A stretch of 14,155 nucleotides of DNA from contig WSZW01000042.1 of assembly GCA_013139905.1 (NCBI GenBank), forward strand, positions 1 to 14,155. The letters are read 5' to 3'. The stretch comes from an archaeon (GTDB lineage: Archaea; EX4484-52; B79-G9). Below are positions 1 through 7,497 of the stretch, one piece after another. The number at the start of each line of letters is the position of its first letter. Positions within the stretch are counted from its first letter, which is position 1. The notes beneath the pieces are model-generated. The model was given only the letters and a program-made list of their open reading frames with translations. It was not told the DNA's origin and made no database searches. A program made the position numbers and the translations under genes.

Positions 1-179
1 TCCTCTAAAATAGATATATCGGTTGCATCACCCTTATTCACAAGAGCATCAGTATTTAATGCAAGCCCGCGCGCCAAATCATTATCTTTTTCTAAAAGAA
101 CAACTTTGTTTTTTTCTTTTAACAAAATATCCGTCAAATTTTTACCGACATTACCGCCGCCAACAACAATTACTCTCAT
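1..179 (-). CDS. TrkA-N type NAD-binding protein, N-terminal fragment (cut by window edge)
   Basis: Only the first 59 codons lie in the window; the frame is open to base 1. The product begins MRVIVVGGGNVG, a Rossmann first strand with glycine loop G7-x-G9-x-x-G12. The second strand ends in an acidic residue (VVLLEKD, E30) expected to bind the NAD ribose, and a GDATD segment follows. This matches the RCK/TrkA-N domain of regulatory subunits of potassium uptake systems. The full protein might be a one- or two-domain RCK protein or a fusion to a channel, which cannot be decided here. The ATG at 179 is supported by GAGGT at 187-191. The preceding gene ends 48 bases upstream, and a possible TATA box sits at 215-223. 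It does not look connected to the surface genes. Confidence 0.85.
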   Translation of the reverse strand, partial: MRVIVVGGGNVGKNLTDILLKEKNKVVLLEKDNDLARGLALNTDALVNKGDATDISILE

Positions 180-186
180 AACAATT

Positions 187-191
187 ACCTC
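187..191 (-). promoter_or_regulatory. Shine-Dalgarno of the TrkA-like gene
   Basis: GAGGT lies 7 bases ahead of the ATG at 179. A possible TATA element (CTTATAAAC, 215-223) would place the transcript start near 191, so this site would sit at the very 5' end of the message. The ribosome site is fairly clear; the promoter is weak. Confidence 0.45.
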
Positions 192-227
192 TTTTTAAGT
201 ATTAGTGCATTCTTGTTTATAAGTTTC

Positions 228-614
228 TTATATTCGTCTCTTATATTCTTTGTATATAACTTCAACGGACTTTTTATCTATCTTTTTATTAAAACATTTA
301 TGTGGCACCAAAGCCCCTGAAAACGTCTTTGGAATATGCAATAATTCATGAATCAATGTCCGTATTTTGTTTTCATCACTTTGTTTATCAAAAAACTGAG
401 ACAAAACCTCAATTATATAATGTGGCTCAACACCAAGCCCCGCCTGCCAAATCCTGGGCAATGACCAAATCCGGGCATATGCTCTTGCCTTAGAATCAAT
501 AGACCGCATGCAAATTATATTGTCTGCCACAACATGAGAAAAATAAACACCCTCTAAAACATCAAGAATATTATATACTTGATTCTGTATATCCAGTGCA
601 ACATCAAATTTCAT
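228..614 (-). CDS. Putative zinc metallopeptidase (COG4900 / phage-type family)
   Basis: A small cytoplasmic 128-residue protein with no signal peptide or membrane segment. It has a zinc-binding HELLH motif at residues 89-93 followed by IPKTFSGALVPH, whose H105 is a good third ligand; E90 would be the catalytic base. The segment RAYARIWSLPRIWQAG (about 43-58) upstream of the motif, and the HELLHIP...SG...PH spacing, resemble the small predicted metallopeptidases grouped as COG4900 and the 'putative phage metallopeptidase' family (recalled, not searched). Substrate unknown. The C-terminus is a basic helix. The ATG at 614 lies about 28 bases downstream of a TATA box with no Shine-Dalgarno, fitting a leaderless transcript. 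It appears to be a single gene; the TrkA-like gene downstream has its own signals. Confidence 0.8.
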   Translation of the reverse strand: MKFDVALDIQNQVYNILDVLEGVYFSHVVADNIICMRSIDSKARAYARIWSLPRIWQAGLGVEPHYIIEVLSQFFDKQSDENKIRTLIHELLHIPKTFSGALVPHKCFNKKIDKKSVEVIYKEYKRRI

Positions 615-637
615 AAAAGAAATTAGAAAGACAAATT

Positions 638-648
638 CTATATAGTTT
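638..648 (-). promoter_or_regulatory. TATA box for leaderless metallopeptidase transcript
   Basis: AAACTATATAG centred near 642, about 28 bases upstream of the ATG at 614. The intervening DNA has no Shine-Dalgarno, so transcription probably begins at or next to the start codon. Confidence 0.5.
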
Positions 649-695
649 ATCTTTTTGTATAATAATTTAGGAATCTATTTTTATCATAAATTATT

Positions 696-1244
696 TTATC
701 TTTTTCTTTCATTATGAATTATATCAACCACAATAGGACAAGCAAATAAAATCCGCTTGTCAAATAAATCACTATTCTGTATAGTTACCTGATAATTATC
801 CGCAGTAGTAAACATTTCTTTTACAGTATTCCATTTTTTATCAACTTTCATTAATTGCGCGTTATTATTATCATACGCAGTAAAATTCCATGACAAAAAA
901 TCGCCTTTAAGCAAACCAATTTCAACATTATTTTGATCAAAAATATAATATTGCGGCTTAAACGAAATTAATTTTTTTATAAATTTCCCAATAAGAACGC
1001 CATTAGAATCATATAATTCTGCATGTTGTTTAAAAAAAGCAAACGGTTTTACAAGCCTAAAAAGTAAATTATCAGACTCATCAAAAAATTCAATAACCGA
1101 TTTTTGCATAATCTTATTCAAAAAATTATTTTGCTCTTTAGCACTCCCAACAAGAACTCCATCTTCAGAATAAAACTCATAAGTATTAAACAAAAAAGAT
1201 ATTTTTTCCTTCACAAAAACATGATTTAAATCCATAAACGACAT
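696..1244 (-). CDS. LURP-one-related / phospholipid scramblase-like beta-barrel protein
   Basis: A 182-residue protein built from repeating strand-turn-strand units: YEFYSEDGVLVGSAKE (22-37), IEFFDESDNLLFRLVKP (51-67), AELYDSNGVLIGKFIKK (75-91), YYIFDQNNVEIGLLKGD (99-115) and FTAYDNNNAQLMKVDKKW (121-138). This pattern (aromatic, D/E turn, hydrophobic, G, basic) is typical of the LURP-one-related/scramblase family, a tubby-like 12-stranded barrel around a C-terminal hydrophobic helix. Here that helix would be ILFACPIVVDIIHNE (about 165-179), and the length matches the family. The role of archaeal members is not known; lipid binding is possible, scrambling unproven. There is no signal peptide. 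The start is the ATG at 1244 with AAGGTGAG ahead of it. No functional link to the neighbouring genes is visible. Confidence 0.7.
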   Translation of the reverse strand: MSFMDLNHVFVKEKISFLFNTYEFYSEDGVLVGSAKEQNNFLNKIMQKSVIEFFDESDNLLFRLVKPFAFFKQHAELYDSNGVLIGKFIKKLISFKPQYYIFDQNNVEIGLLKGDFLSWNFTAYDNNNAQLMKVDKKWNTVKEMFTTADNYQVTIQNSDLFDKRILFACPIVVDIIHNERKR

Positions 1245-1249
1245 AAAAA

Positions 1250-1257
1250 CTCACCTT
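1250..1257 (-). promoter_or_regulatory. Shine-Dalgarno of the scramblase-like gene
   Basis: AAGGTGAG, a strong match to the archaeal 16S rRNA 3' end, 5 bases ahead of the ATG at 1244; it fixes that start over the in-frame ATG three codons later. Confidence 0.65.
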
Positions 1258-1279
1258 AAAATTACAAAGAACATTCCAG

Positions 1280-1290
1280 CTTATATATTT
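1280..1290 (-). promoter_or_regulatory. Possible TATA box for the scramblase-like gene
   Basis: AAATATATAAG in the 121-base gap after the coiled-coil gene. It would put the transcript start near 1257, giving a very short leader beginning at the Shine-Dalgarno. The assignment is modest because the gap is AT-rich throughout. Confidence 0.4.
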
Positions 1291-1332
1291 TACTAATCCC
1301 CTACAAAATAAATTAAAACAAATTAATCAATC

Positions 1333-1353
1333 AAAAAAACAAAAATGCAAAAA
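1333..1353 (-). terminator. T-rich archaeal terminator after the coiled-coil gene
   Basis: Just downstream of the stop at 1366 the transcribed strand carries three T runs (5, 5 and 7 T) in about 21 bases with no strong hairpin, the usual archaeal form. It would end the two-gene unit 3356-1366. Confidence 0.5.
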
Positions 1354-1365
1354 TATAAACCATCA

Positions 1366-2007
1366 TCACATACGCTCTAAAGAAATATGTTTGAACGCAA
1401 ATGAAAGTGTTCGCTCATCATTCAGACTCTTATCAATTTTAGCAGGACACCAAAATGAAGAATGAAAAACTAATTTAAGAATCCCTTTATCCGTAAGACT
1501 CTTAGGTATAGATATTGTTTTTTCCACAGTTGATTCTTTTTTTGGTATATATTCAAAAATCTTCTTATCATTTACAAGAACACGAATTGGTTTTTTTACA
1601 AGTGTCTGAGGGACAAAAAAACTCATATGAAGTTTATATGATTCTTTTGGCAAAACATCAAATTTTATTTCTGCATATTTGCCGTCCCGTCCCGCCCATC
1701 TAAAATTATTTTCAGGCGGCCACCATCCACAACCTAACATTTTTGTTTCATCTGCTCCGCCGCACATATCAATTATAATATTTTTAACTAAATGCGCTTT
1801 TCTTTCACAGGTTTCTAAAACAGAATTAGTTTGCTTTGTAGCCATAGAACTTTTTTGTTGAGGTAAATCAAATTGCAACTCATCAATCTCAGATTCTACA
1901 TCAGACAAAAGCTCAGTAAGAAGTTTTACCTTATTTTCAAGATAATCCCCACGCTTTCTTAACAAATTTATTTCTTCCTTATCACTTCGAAAACCAAAAA
2001 ATCCCAT
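1366..2007 (-). CDS. Cytoplasmic coiled-coil protein with carbohydrate-binding-like beta-sandwich
   Basis: A 213-residue protein without signal peptide or membrane helix, so probably cytoplasmic. Residues 8-48 form a heptad-like charged coiled coil (KEEINLLRKRGDYLENKVKL onward), followed by a polar linker. Residues about 88-213 form a beta-rich domain opening with GCGWWPPENNFRWAGRDG. That GW-PPE...FRW-G pattern recalls a beta-sandwich module often attached to bacterial and archaeal glycosyltransferases (from memory, not searched). No catalytic motif is visible. The ATG at 2007 overlaps the TGA of the 449-residue membrane protein by one base (TGATG) and is preceded by GGAGAGGT, so the two are translationally coupled. 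A TTG one codon upstream is rejected as a start. The pairing suggests the coil may contact the basic cytoplasmic tail of the upstream protein. Confidence 0.7.
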   Translation of the reverse strand: MGFFGFRSDKEEINLLRKRGDYLENKVKLLTELLSDVESEIDELQFDLPQQKSSMATKQTNSVLETCERKAHLVKNIIIDMCGGADETKMLGCGWWPPENNFRWAGRDGKYAEIKFDVLPKESYKLHMSFFVPQTLVKKPIRVLVNDKKIFEYIPKKESTVEKTISIPKSLTDKGILKLVFHSSFWCPAKIDKSLNDERTLSFAFKHISLERM

Positions 2008-3356
2008 CAATTACCTCTCCGTAAATGATTTTTTTGTTCTATTTTTCGCTTCAATCTTTTAGTTTTCCTGGTAAGTCGCTCAAGAGTATTCTCAACACCA
2101 TCATATTTTCCTATGACAGAATCATATGCAATAGAACGTTTTGAAAAACCCCTAAACGCCCACTTCAAAAGGAACAATAAAAACAAAATGACTGTGACAT
2201 ATATAAAATACATATGCTCTTCAAAAAATACACGTTTCTTATCTAAAGGAAACACATTAATAACAGTTCCTTTTCGATAAGTAGTCTTCCCGGAATAATA
2301 AACATAACCTTCTACAAAATACCTGCCTTGCATCTTTGGCGAATAATATGTTGACAAATTAATTGTCTCGCCCACTGCAACTGTTCGCTCCTCACTTTCA
2401 AGAGTATCTATAAGCTTATCTTCAAAAAATATTTCTGCTTTAAATTTCGCTTTTGAAGGCAACTGTCCTATATTCTCAAAAACAGCGTATATTGGAATAA
2501 TATCATTCTGTTCTGCCCATACATTACTTACAGCGACTTGCTTTAACAGTCCTGAAAGCCTAAGTGCACCAAACTCCATAATATCAAAAGTAAGCAGTTT
2601 TGTATATACTGTTTTATCAGAAATTAAAACAGAAACATTTGCCCAATATTGCCCCAACGGCAAGATTTCTGTCGGAAGATAAACTGTCTCTGTATTTTTA
2701 GCAGTTGGCATGACCTTATTACCGGTAATATTCACAGTTTTAATCAAATTCATATTTACATCATATATATCTGCACGAATTTTTGGAGCCACCTCGACAT
2801 TGCCCGTATTTTTACCTGAAAACAACAATGGAACATTATATCCCATCTCAACAGAACTTACAGAAACATCAGTAACTGAATAACCGACAATCTGATTATC
2901 AGTAACCTCTGCAAAAACCCACAACGTTATAGCTGTCTCTATACTTAAACCATATTGCGCAGTAGTATTTAAACCAATAACCGGTTTTGAAACAATCTCT
3001 ATAGAACCACTATATTGCCCATTTGCGGCATACATAGGAGGTTTAATAATGGCAACTGAAGAAACTGTTTGCTGTGCACCAATACGAATTGTCTGCGGAT
3101 AAAAAAACATCCAATCTGCAATATCCCCGCTTGCAGAAATCTCAACATCTACCGGTATATTTTCAGGATTATTCAGATATATTTCCGATTCAGCATAACC
3201 ACTTTTAAGAAGATCGTTATAATATATCTTACCTGGACCCGCCGCAAAACTACCTGCAGAAACAACACCAGATAAAAATACAAAAAAGAAAAGAAAAATC
3301 GCAAAAAAACAAAACAATTTACATCTAATTGAATTTGAAAAAACTAAAAGCCCCAT
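2007..3356 (-). CDS. Membrane-anchored extracellular Ig-domain protein (COG1470/COG1361-like), 449 aa
   Basis: Predicted type I membrane protein. A signal peptide covers residues 1-34 (hydrophobic core, VVSA before the cleavage point). A first beta domain (about 36-140) begins AGPGKIYYNDLL and contains the NNPENIPVDVEI strand pair. A middle domain (about 150-270) carries GKNTGNVEVAPKI. A third (about 280-375) has FENIGQLPSKAKF. One membrane helix lies at about 382-402, then a basic 47-residue tail (YDSVIGKYDGVENT...KRLKRKI). NTGN-type strands are characteristic of archaeal CARDB/NEW3-like Ig folds; the function of such proteins is unknown. The plan and tail match the protein at 10446-11867. 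The ATG at 3356 sits about 28 bases below a TATA box. It is coupled to the coiled-coil gene downstream and follows the secreted 305-residue protein gene. Confidence 0.75.
   Translation of the reverse strand: MGLLVFSNSIRCKLFCFFAIFLFFFVFLSGVVSAGSFAAGPGKIYYNDLLKSGYAESEIYLNNPENIPVDVEISASGDIADWMFFYPQTIRIGAQQTVSSVAIIKPPMYAANGQYSGSIEIVSKPVIGLNTTAQYGLSIETAITLWVFAEVTDNQIVGYSVTDVSVSSVEMGYNVPLLFSGKNTGNVEVAPKIRADIYDVNMNLIKTVNITGNKVMPTAKNTETVYLPTEILPLGQYWANVSVLISDKTVYTKLLTFDIMEFGALRLSGLLKQVAVSNVWAEQNDIIPIYAVFENIGQLPSKAKFKAEIFFEDKLIDTLESEERTVAVGETINLSTYYSPKMQGRYFVEGYVYYSGKTTYRKGTVINVFPLDKKRVFFEEHMYFIYVTVILFLLFLLKWAFRGFSKRSIAYDSVIGKYDGVENTLERLTRKTKRLKRKIEQKNHLRRGN
2013..2020 (-). promoter_or_regulatory. Shine-Dalgarno inside the preceding gene's end
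   Basis: GGAGAGGT, 5 bases from the ATG at 2007, lies within the last codons of the 449-residue gene and selects ATG over TTG. Confidence 0.65.
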
Positions 3357-3379
3357 ACCCGTATATTTACAAACACAAG

Positions 3380-3389
3380 TATATTAAAT
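3380..3389 (-). promoter_or_regulatory. TATA box for leaderless 449-aa gene
   Basis: ATTTAATATA centred at about 3384, some 28 bases upstream of the ATG at 3356. No Shine-Dalgarno lies between them, so a leaderless transcript is likely. Confidence 0.5.
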
Positions 3390-3521
3390 TATTATAACGC
3401 GAACTTAAATAAAAAATATTTTAAAAACATATAGACTAAAGCCCCGTCAGTATTATTAGCTAGTTCTACACTTAAACTAACTACCATTTTCTACACGAAA
3501 CTTCAGCCATTAAATGTAAAT

Positions 3522-3533
3522 AAAAAGCAAAAA
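3522..3533 (-). terminator. T-rich terminator after the 305-aa gene
   Basis: Two T5 runs (TTTTTGCTTTTT on the transcribed strand) 16-27 bases after the stop at 3549. They separate this gene from the one starting at 3356. I see no gene or structured RNA in the rest of the 192-base gap. Confidence 0.45.
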
Positions 3534-3548
3534 CAGTATAAAACCGTA

Positions 3549-4466
3549 TTATGCATCCTGCGCTGCTGATATCCTAACCACCGTAGAACAATCCCCTTTA
3601 AGACCTGAAGAAGGCAACTTCAAAAGCCAATATAAATTATTCGTTGGAGCTGTTGGCGCACCTGAATCACTCGATTCAGCCCAACTTACATCTGCCAAAG
3701 AATTAGTCGCTGTCAGGTTCCATGACGTATCATCAAACGCAAAACTTGCCGTTGTGTTATACCTTATACCTGTTCCTGCCGCATCTGTCTGTATATCATC
3801 AGAATCCGCATCAGTACAGTTCATATATCCATTATAAAGTGTTTCATTAATATTAAGATCAATAATAACATTACCCGTATTTTTTATCGCAGTAGTAATT
3901 TCATTAGAAGTTCCTCCAAGAGCAACTGTCTCAAAATCAATAATACTTTCAGTAACATTCAGAGCAACAAGCGTATTTACAGTAATGGTTGCTGTATTAT
4001 TTCCCGTAAGTTCACCAGCATCTGTTGCATTAAAATATACTGTCCAGTCAGCAGGATTTGCGTGATACCAGACCGTAAATGTACATTCAATATTCCTGTC
4101 AGTACCGGATCCTGCATTTGTAAATGCACAGGTAGCATTCTTATAATTATCCTGTGTATCTCCGGTTTCACTTTCAGTTGTAGAATTATAAAATGTTCCG
4201 CGAACAGAACTTATATCCTGATATCCATTTGAATCCGTAATCGTAGCAGAACAATTCAAAATTTTTGTTGTTTCAGCATTCAATGTAATAGTTGCCCCGT
4301 CAACGCATGTTATTGCACCAACAGAAGGACCGGATGTGCCAATTGTTACATTCGCACTTAAATCATCGTTTGCTCCATCAGCCAACACACTCGGTGTATC
4401 AAGAACAAAAACAACTACAATATATAACGACAATATTATACAAAACAAACTAATTGATTTCTTCAT
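3549..4466 (-). CDS. Secreted beta-sandwich protein, possible surface-fibre subunit, 305 aa
   Basis: The signal peptide ends at SVLA (residue 29); there is no C-terminal membrane helix, so the mature protein is released or polymerised. Residues about 45-155 form an Ig-like domain with cysteines (C54, C72) and FTVWYHANPADWTVYFNATD, a module frequent in DPANN surface proteins. Residues about 165-305 contain FETVALGGTSNEITTAIKNTGNVIIDL and end in a compact domain with LLKLPSSGLKGDCSTVVRIS. The order 'even reference level, NTGN strand, dipeptide-rich loop, closing strand' recalls TasA/camelysin-like fibre subunits, but this is a shape resemblance only. About ten N-x-S/T sequons suggest glycosylation. 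The ATG at 4466 has a Shine-Dalgarno and leader. The neighbours on both sides are membrane-anchored Ig proteins, consistent with a subunit and its partners. Confidence 0.7.
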   Translation of the reverse strand: MKKSISLFCIILSLYIVVVFVLDTPSVLADGANDDLSANVTIGTSGPSVGAITCVDGATITLNAETTKILNCSATITDSNGYQDISSVRGTFYNSTTESETGDTQDNYKNATCAFTNAGSGTDRNIECTFTVWYHANPADWTVYFNATDAGELTGNNTATITVNTLVALNVTESIIDFETVALGGTSNEITTAIKNTGNVIIDLNINETLYNGYMNCTDADSDDIQTDAAGTGIRYNTTASFAFDDTSWNLTATNSLADVSWAESSDSGAPTAPTNNLYWLLKLPSSGLKGDCSTVVRISAAQDA

Positions 4467-4470
4467 TTTA

Positions 4471-4478
4471 TCTCCCTC
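4471..4478 (-). promoter_or_regulatory. Shine-Dalgarno of the 305-aa gene
   Basis: GAGGGAGA, 4 bases ahead of the ATG at 4466. Its presence at a monocistronic gene contrasts with the leaderless neighbours and suits a highly translated product. Confidence 0.55.
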
Positions 4479-4559
4479 AAATCTTTCTTATTCAATAACA
4501 TATAAATGACATATAATTATCGAATAAATAACTCCCAAAGATATTATATGCATAAGTAG

Positions 4560-4567
4560 TATATAAA
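4560..4567 (-). promoter_or_regulatory. Likely TATA box of the 305-aa gene
   Basis: TTTATATA, a consensus archaeal box; transcription would start near 4536 and give a leader of about 70 bases with the Shine-Dalgarno. A second candidate (ATTTATATG, 4498-4506) would give a leader of only about 9 bases and is less consistent with that site. Confidence 0.45.
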
Positions 4568-4635
4568 TATAACCTATAATCCTTTCGTTTTTAAGCCATA
4601 ATTTTAAAATTAATTGATTTAAATACCTGCATTCT

Positions 4636-4641
4636 AAAAAA
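4636..4641 (-). terminator. T6 run after the 857-codon frame
   Basis: A TTTTTT run within 10 bases after the stop at 4646, with more T-rich sequence beyond; probable intrinsic archaeal terminator. Confidence 0.35.
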
Positions 4642-4645
4642 TCAA

Positions 4646-7210
4646 TCAATCAAACGGATTTGCAAGAATATTCCTTATATCTTTTTTTGCATTAGAATCA
4701 CTCATCTTCTTCGCGATTTTTCTGTTTTTCCCTACTTCGCTTTTTTTACGGTTTGCACTTATGTTTAATTCCTTTGCACCCCTCAAAACTTCTGCTTTAA
4801 TTTCATCTGCCAGTACTTCATCAAACATCCTATGTATTTCATTTAAATTTTGTTTTTTTGGTATCTTCAATAATTTCATTATAACAAAAATAACGACTAA
4901 AAAAAGTATAATTAAATAACTGCCCGGCAATTCCGCACCAAATGCTAAGCCAGTAAGTGAATTTTCAACAGAAACAATTCCGGATACAATATTTTCTGAA
5001 AAACCAGCTTTAATTTCTGCAGTTTTCTGTTCATCTACAGAATCAAAAGCACCTTCAAGATACATCACAAATCCATCAGTTGCTTTAACTCCGCCGCCAG
5101 ATTGCGCCGAAATCTGCAAATCATATTCTTGTTTGCAACTTATATTCGCACAATCATCTAAAGATACAAAAAATGTTATCGTAACCTCTTTTTCATCCCC
5201 GGGCTTCAAAATATCTATATTATGTGGTGTTATCTTATACCAACTAGAAGATAAGTCAGAAACAATTAATTTTACATCTAAAATTGTAGTCTGTCCGGTA
5301 TTTTTAATTCTCGCCGCAATAGACTTTTCATTATCTAAACTAACAGATAATGATTGAGGAACACTCAAATCAATTGATTCTTTTTTATATGTTTCAAAAA
5401 CCATTGTGCTTTTTGTAGAAATGTAAGGAGATTTTTCAACATTAAGCAACACATCAAATACACCTTTAATTTCAGGAACATTTGCTTTTATTCTAAAAGA
5501 CCCGTCAACCTCGCTAAGCGTACTTCCTTCAATATCTCCAAAACGATATGTTATACTCGCATCAGCCACAGCATTGCCATTACTATCTTTAACAATCCCT
5601 TTTAGGCTCACTTCCTCACCGACAAAATATTTCTCCTGATATTCATCCATCTCAACTTTAAGCGAATCCCGATCACCTGTTACAAATGCAAAAAGCTCGT
5701 CAGTTTCAAATTCTATTTTATTTGCAAAATAATTTATCCCAAAATCAAAAGGCTCCCAAATACCTAAACATACTCTATCTGCAAAATTCCACTCAGAACA
5801 CATAAACACTTGAAAATCCCCATCACCTGCATCAGACATAATTACTTTTGCACCATCATACGGAAGCATAAAATCAACTGCAACAAAATTCCTAATTTTT
5901 TTCAAACCATCAATTTGTGTATTCGTCGAGCGGTCATATCTTACAATATCCTGTATTCTGTTAAAAGAATTACCTTTACCCGGAAGCAAAACATCATACA
6001 ACTTAACTGAAATATCACTAAAAACCATCTCAATATCATATATCCCGGGATGAATAGTCACAGAACAAAAACCGGAACTATCCGTAACACACTCATCATA
6101 AGTAGCACCACCGCTGGTTTTTACAAGAATTATCGTAACTCCTGACAGATGATTTTTTTTCGCATCCTGCAAAACACCTTCAAAATCAACCATAAACTCT
6201 ACCGGCACAAAAAAATCACTTTTATATTTTGGAAAACCATCAGGATTAACGCACGCAAAAAGCTCATAATCATATTTCTCAGGATCAATCCTATACAAAT
6301 CAACAAAAAAACTATATGTATCTGTTACACTATCAAATGTAAAATTATCAATCTGGAGTTCCTTATCATCAAGTTCAACACAAAAGTCTGATTGGTGCAA
6401 TGTATCAATCAAAAAAAGATTATATTTTGTCCTTACAACGATTTCAACCTCTTTTGTGTCTGTCAAAGAATATATCATATCAACAGAAGGTTTTAATATC
6501 TCCAATTCCACAGGTGGCCTAATTTTAATAGGGGCTGCAAACTGCATCGTAAATGAATTTCCATCAAACAAAACAACTAAATATACATCATAATCTCCCG
6601 GCTCAACTGCGGGAATATCCCATACAAGTTCATACACCCCATCATCAATAGATATTTCTCGCACATCAACATTCAGAGTATTAAAAGAATCCTTCAATAA
6701 CACACTAAAATCCGCACCATCAGTTAAAGGCGCACCATTAAGCAAAACTTCTACCCTAACTACAGATATATTTCCTGCATACGCCGCGGTTTCAGATATT
6801 GAAATAACATTCACATCCAATAAGTTAGCATAAAAAGGCACAATGGTTGTATCTGTTTCATTAACATTACCACATGTAACCGTAGCATTATAACCACCAA
6901 AAGAAGAAATAACGTACGTTCCGGTATATATGCTTGTATTATTCTTGCGCATCATATCAACAGAAATTGTGGATGCGCCCGTAATAAGAGCAGTAACATT
7001 TGCCGTACTATTTGAAACACAATCAGCAAACAATTTTATATCTGATTCACCGGTTAATTGGTTAATCCATATAGTGGAAGGACTTATAGAAACATTAGTT
7101 AATTCAACTGCAAAAACATTGCTCACAAAACCAAAAGAAAAAAACATTGCTAACGCAACAAATAAATAAAACCGTTCTTTTCTACCCGCAGCACCATATT
7201 GTTTATTCAT
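4646..7210 (-). CDS. Large membrane-anchored multi-Ig surface protein, 854 aa
   Basis: Predicted type I membrane protein. Signal peptide to about residue 34 (SNVFA). Ig-like segments lie at about 36-128, 135-235 and 238-340. A carboxypeptidase-regulatory/CNA-B-like domain spans about 342-412 (GVLQDAKKNHLSGVTIILVK, then TDSSGFCSVTI). A YFANKIEFETDELFAF strip follows (about 494-509), then a second prealbumin/MG2-like domain at about 520-606 (GIVKDSNGNAVADASITYRF). A NEW3/CARDB-like domain covers about 615-720 (ARIKNTGQTTILDVKL, LKPGDEKEVTITF). One membrane helix lies at about 765-782, then a 70-residue Lys/Arg-rich cytoplasmic tail. No enzymatic motif was seen; a scaffold or adhesin role is inferred. 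A GTG at 7219 could extend it by three codons, but GTGAT at 7215-7219 is a good Shine-Dalgarno for the ATG at 7210. It is cotranscribed with the winged-helix gene. Confidence 0.75.
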   Translation of the reverse strand: MNKQYGAAGRKERFYLFVALAMFFSFGFVSNVFAVELTNVSISPSTIWINQLTGESDIKLFADCVSNSTANVTALITGASTISVDMMRKNNTSIYTGTYVISSFGGYNATVTCGNVNETDTTIVPFYANLLDVNVISISETAAYAGNISVVRVEVLLNGAPLTDGADFSVLLKDSFNTLNVDVREISIDDGVYELVWDIPAVEPGDYDVYLVVLFDGNSFTMQFAAPIKIRPPVELEILKPSVDMIYSLTDTKEVEIVVRTKYNLFLIDTLHQSDFCVELDDKELQIDNFTFDSVTDTYSFFVDLYRIDPEKYDYELFACVNPDGFPKYKSDFFVPVEFMVDFEGVLQDAKKNHLSGVTIILVKTSGGATYDECVTDSSGFCSVTIHPGIYDIEMVFSDISVKLYDVLLPGKGNSFNRIQDIVRYDRSTNTQIDGLKKIRNFVAVDFMLPYDGAKVIMSDAGDGDFQVFMCSEWNFADRVCLGIWEPFDFGINYFANKIEFETDELFAFVTGDRDSLKVEMDEYQEKYFVGEEVSLKGIVKDSNGNAVADASITYRFGDIEGSTLSEVDGSFRIKANVPEIKGVFDVLLNVEKSPYISTKSTMVFETYKKESIDLSVPQSLSVSLDNEKSIAARIKNTGQTTILDVKLIVSDLSSSWYKITPHNIDILKPGDEKEVTITFFVSLDDCANISCKQEYDLQISAQSGGGVKATDGFVMYLEGAFDSVDEQKTAEIKAGFSENIVSGIVSVENSLTGLAFGAELPGSYLIILFLVVIFVIMKLLKIPKKQNLNEIHRMFDEVLADEIKAEVLRGAKELNISANRKKSEVGKNRKIAKKMSDSNAKKDIRNILANPFD

Positions 7211-7214
7211 CCAA

Positions 7215-7219
7215 ATCAC
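7215..7219 (-). promoter_or_regulatory. Shine-Dalgarno that decides the start of the 854-aa gene
   Basis: GTGAT, complementary to the ATCAC of the archaeal 16S 3' end, 4 bases before the ATG at 7210. The alternative GTG start is part of this site. Confidence 0.5.
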
Positions 7220-7228
7220 ACAAATTCT

Positions 7229-7474
7229 TTAAACATCCGTAGAGCTGCCTATAAGCTCCCAAACAATGCGTTTCATACCAATCTTCACTTCTTCATTTCT
7301 ACCTATAATAACTCCAAATGACATAAGCTTATAGCAATGAGTATTAACTGTAGCCCATGAAAGATTAAGCGATTTTGCAATCTCGTAAGTAGAAAGTGTT
7401 TTTTCTGATTTTTCAAGAAATCGTACAATAACCCTATCAGCTTTCCCAAGAGAAATTCCATTTTTTATAGGCAT
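7229..7474 (-). CDS. Small winged-helix DNA-binding protein
   Basis: An 81-residue protein that is essentially one winged helix-turn-helix domain: helix 1 GKADRVIVRFLEKS (10-23), helix 2 STYEIAKSLNL (28-38), recognition helix SWATVNTHCYKLMSFG (39-54), then a wing strand pair (VIIGRNEEVKIGMKRIVWEL). TYEIAKSLNLSWATV is a classic archaeal MarR/ArsR-like fold signature. No effector domain or metal site is visible. It is first in a two-gene unit, 18 bases ahead of the giant surface protein gene. It may regulate its own operon or the surrounding surface genes (inference). The ATG at 7474 is leaderless relative to a TATA box at 7498-7510. Confidence 0.85.
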   Translation of the reverse strand: MPIKNGISLGKADRVIVRFLEKSEKTLSTYEIAKSLNLSWATVNTHCYKLMSFGVIIGRNEEVKIGMKRIVWELIGSSTDV

Positions 7475-7497
7475 GACTTTTTATTAGACTATACGAG

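Noticed and set aside
302..493. Plus-strand open frame opposite the metallopeptidase, and similar plus-strand frames throughout
   Set aside because: They lie antisense to well-supported genes, are Lys/Ile-rich or unpatterned, and have no promoter or ribosome site.
3977..4171. 64-codon minus-strand frame inside the 305-aa gene
   Set aside because: It is nested in another frame of a clear secreted-protein gene, with no domain and no Shine-Dalgarno.
4640..4652. Short ATCA tetranucleotide repeats near 4640 (also near 1325) as microsatellite or origin elements
   Set aside because: Only two to three imperfect units in AT-rich terminator regions; expected by chance.
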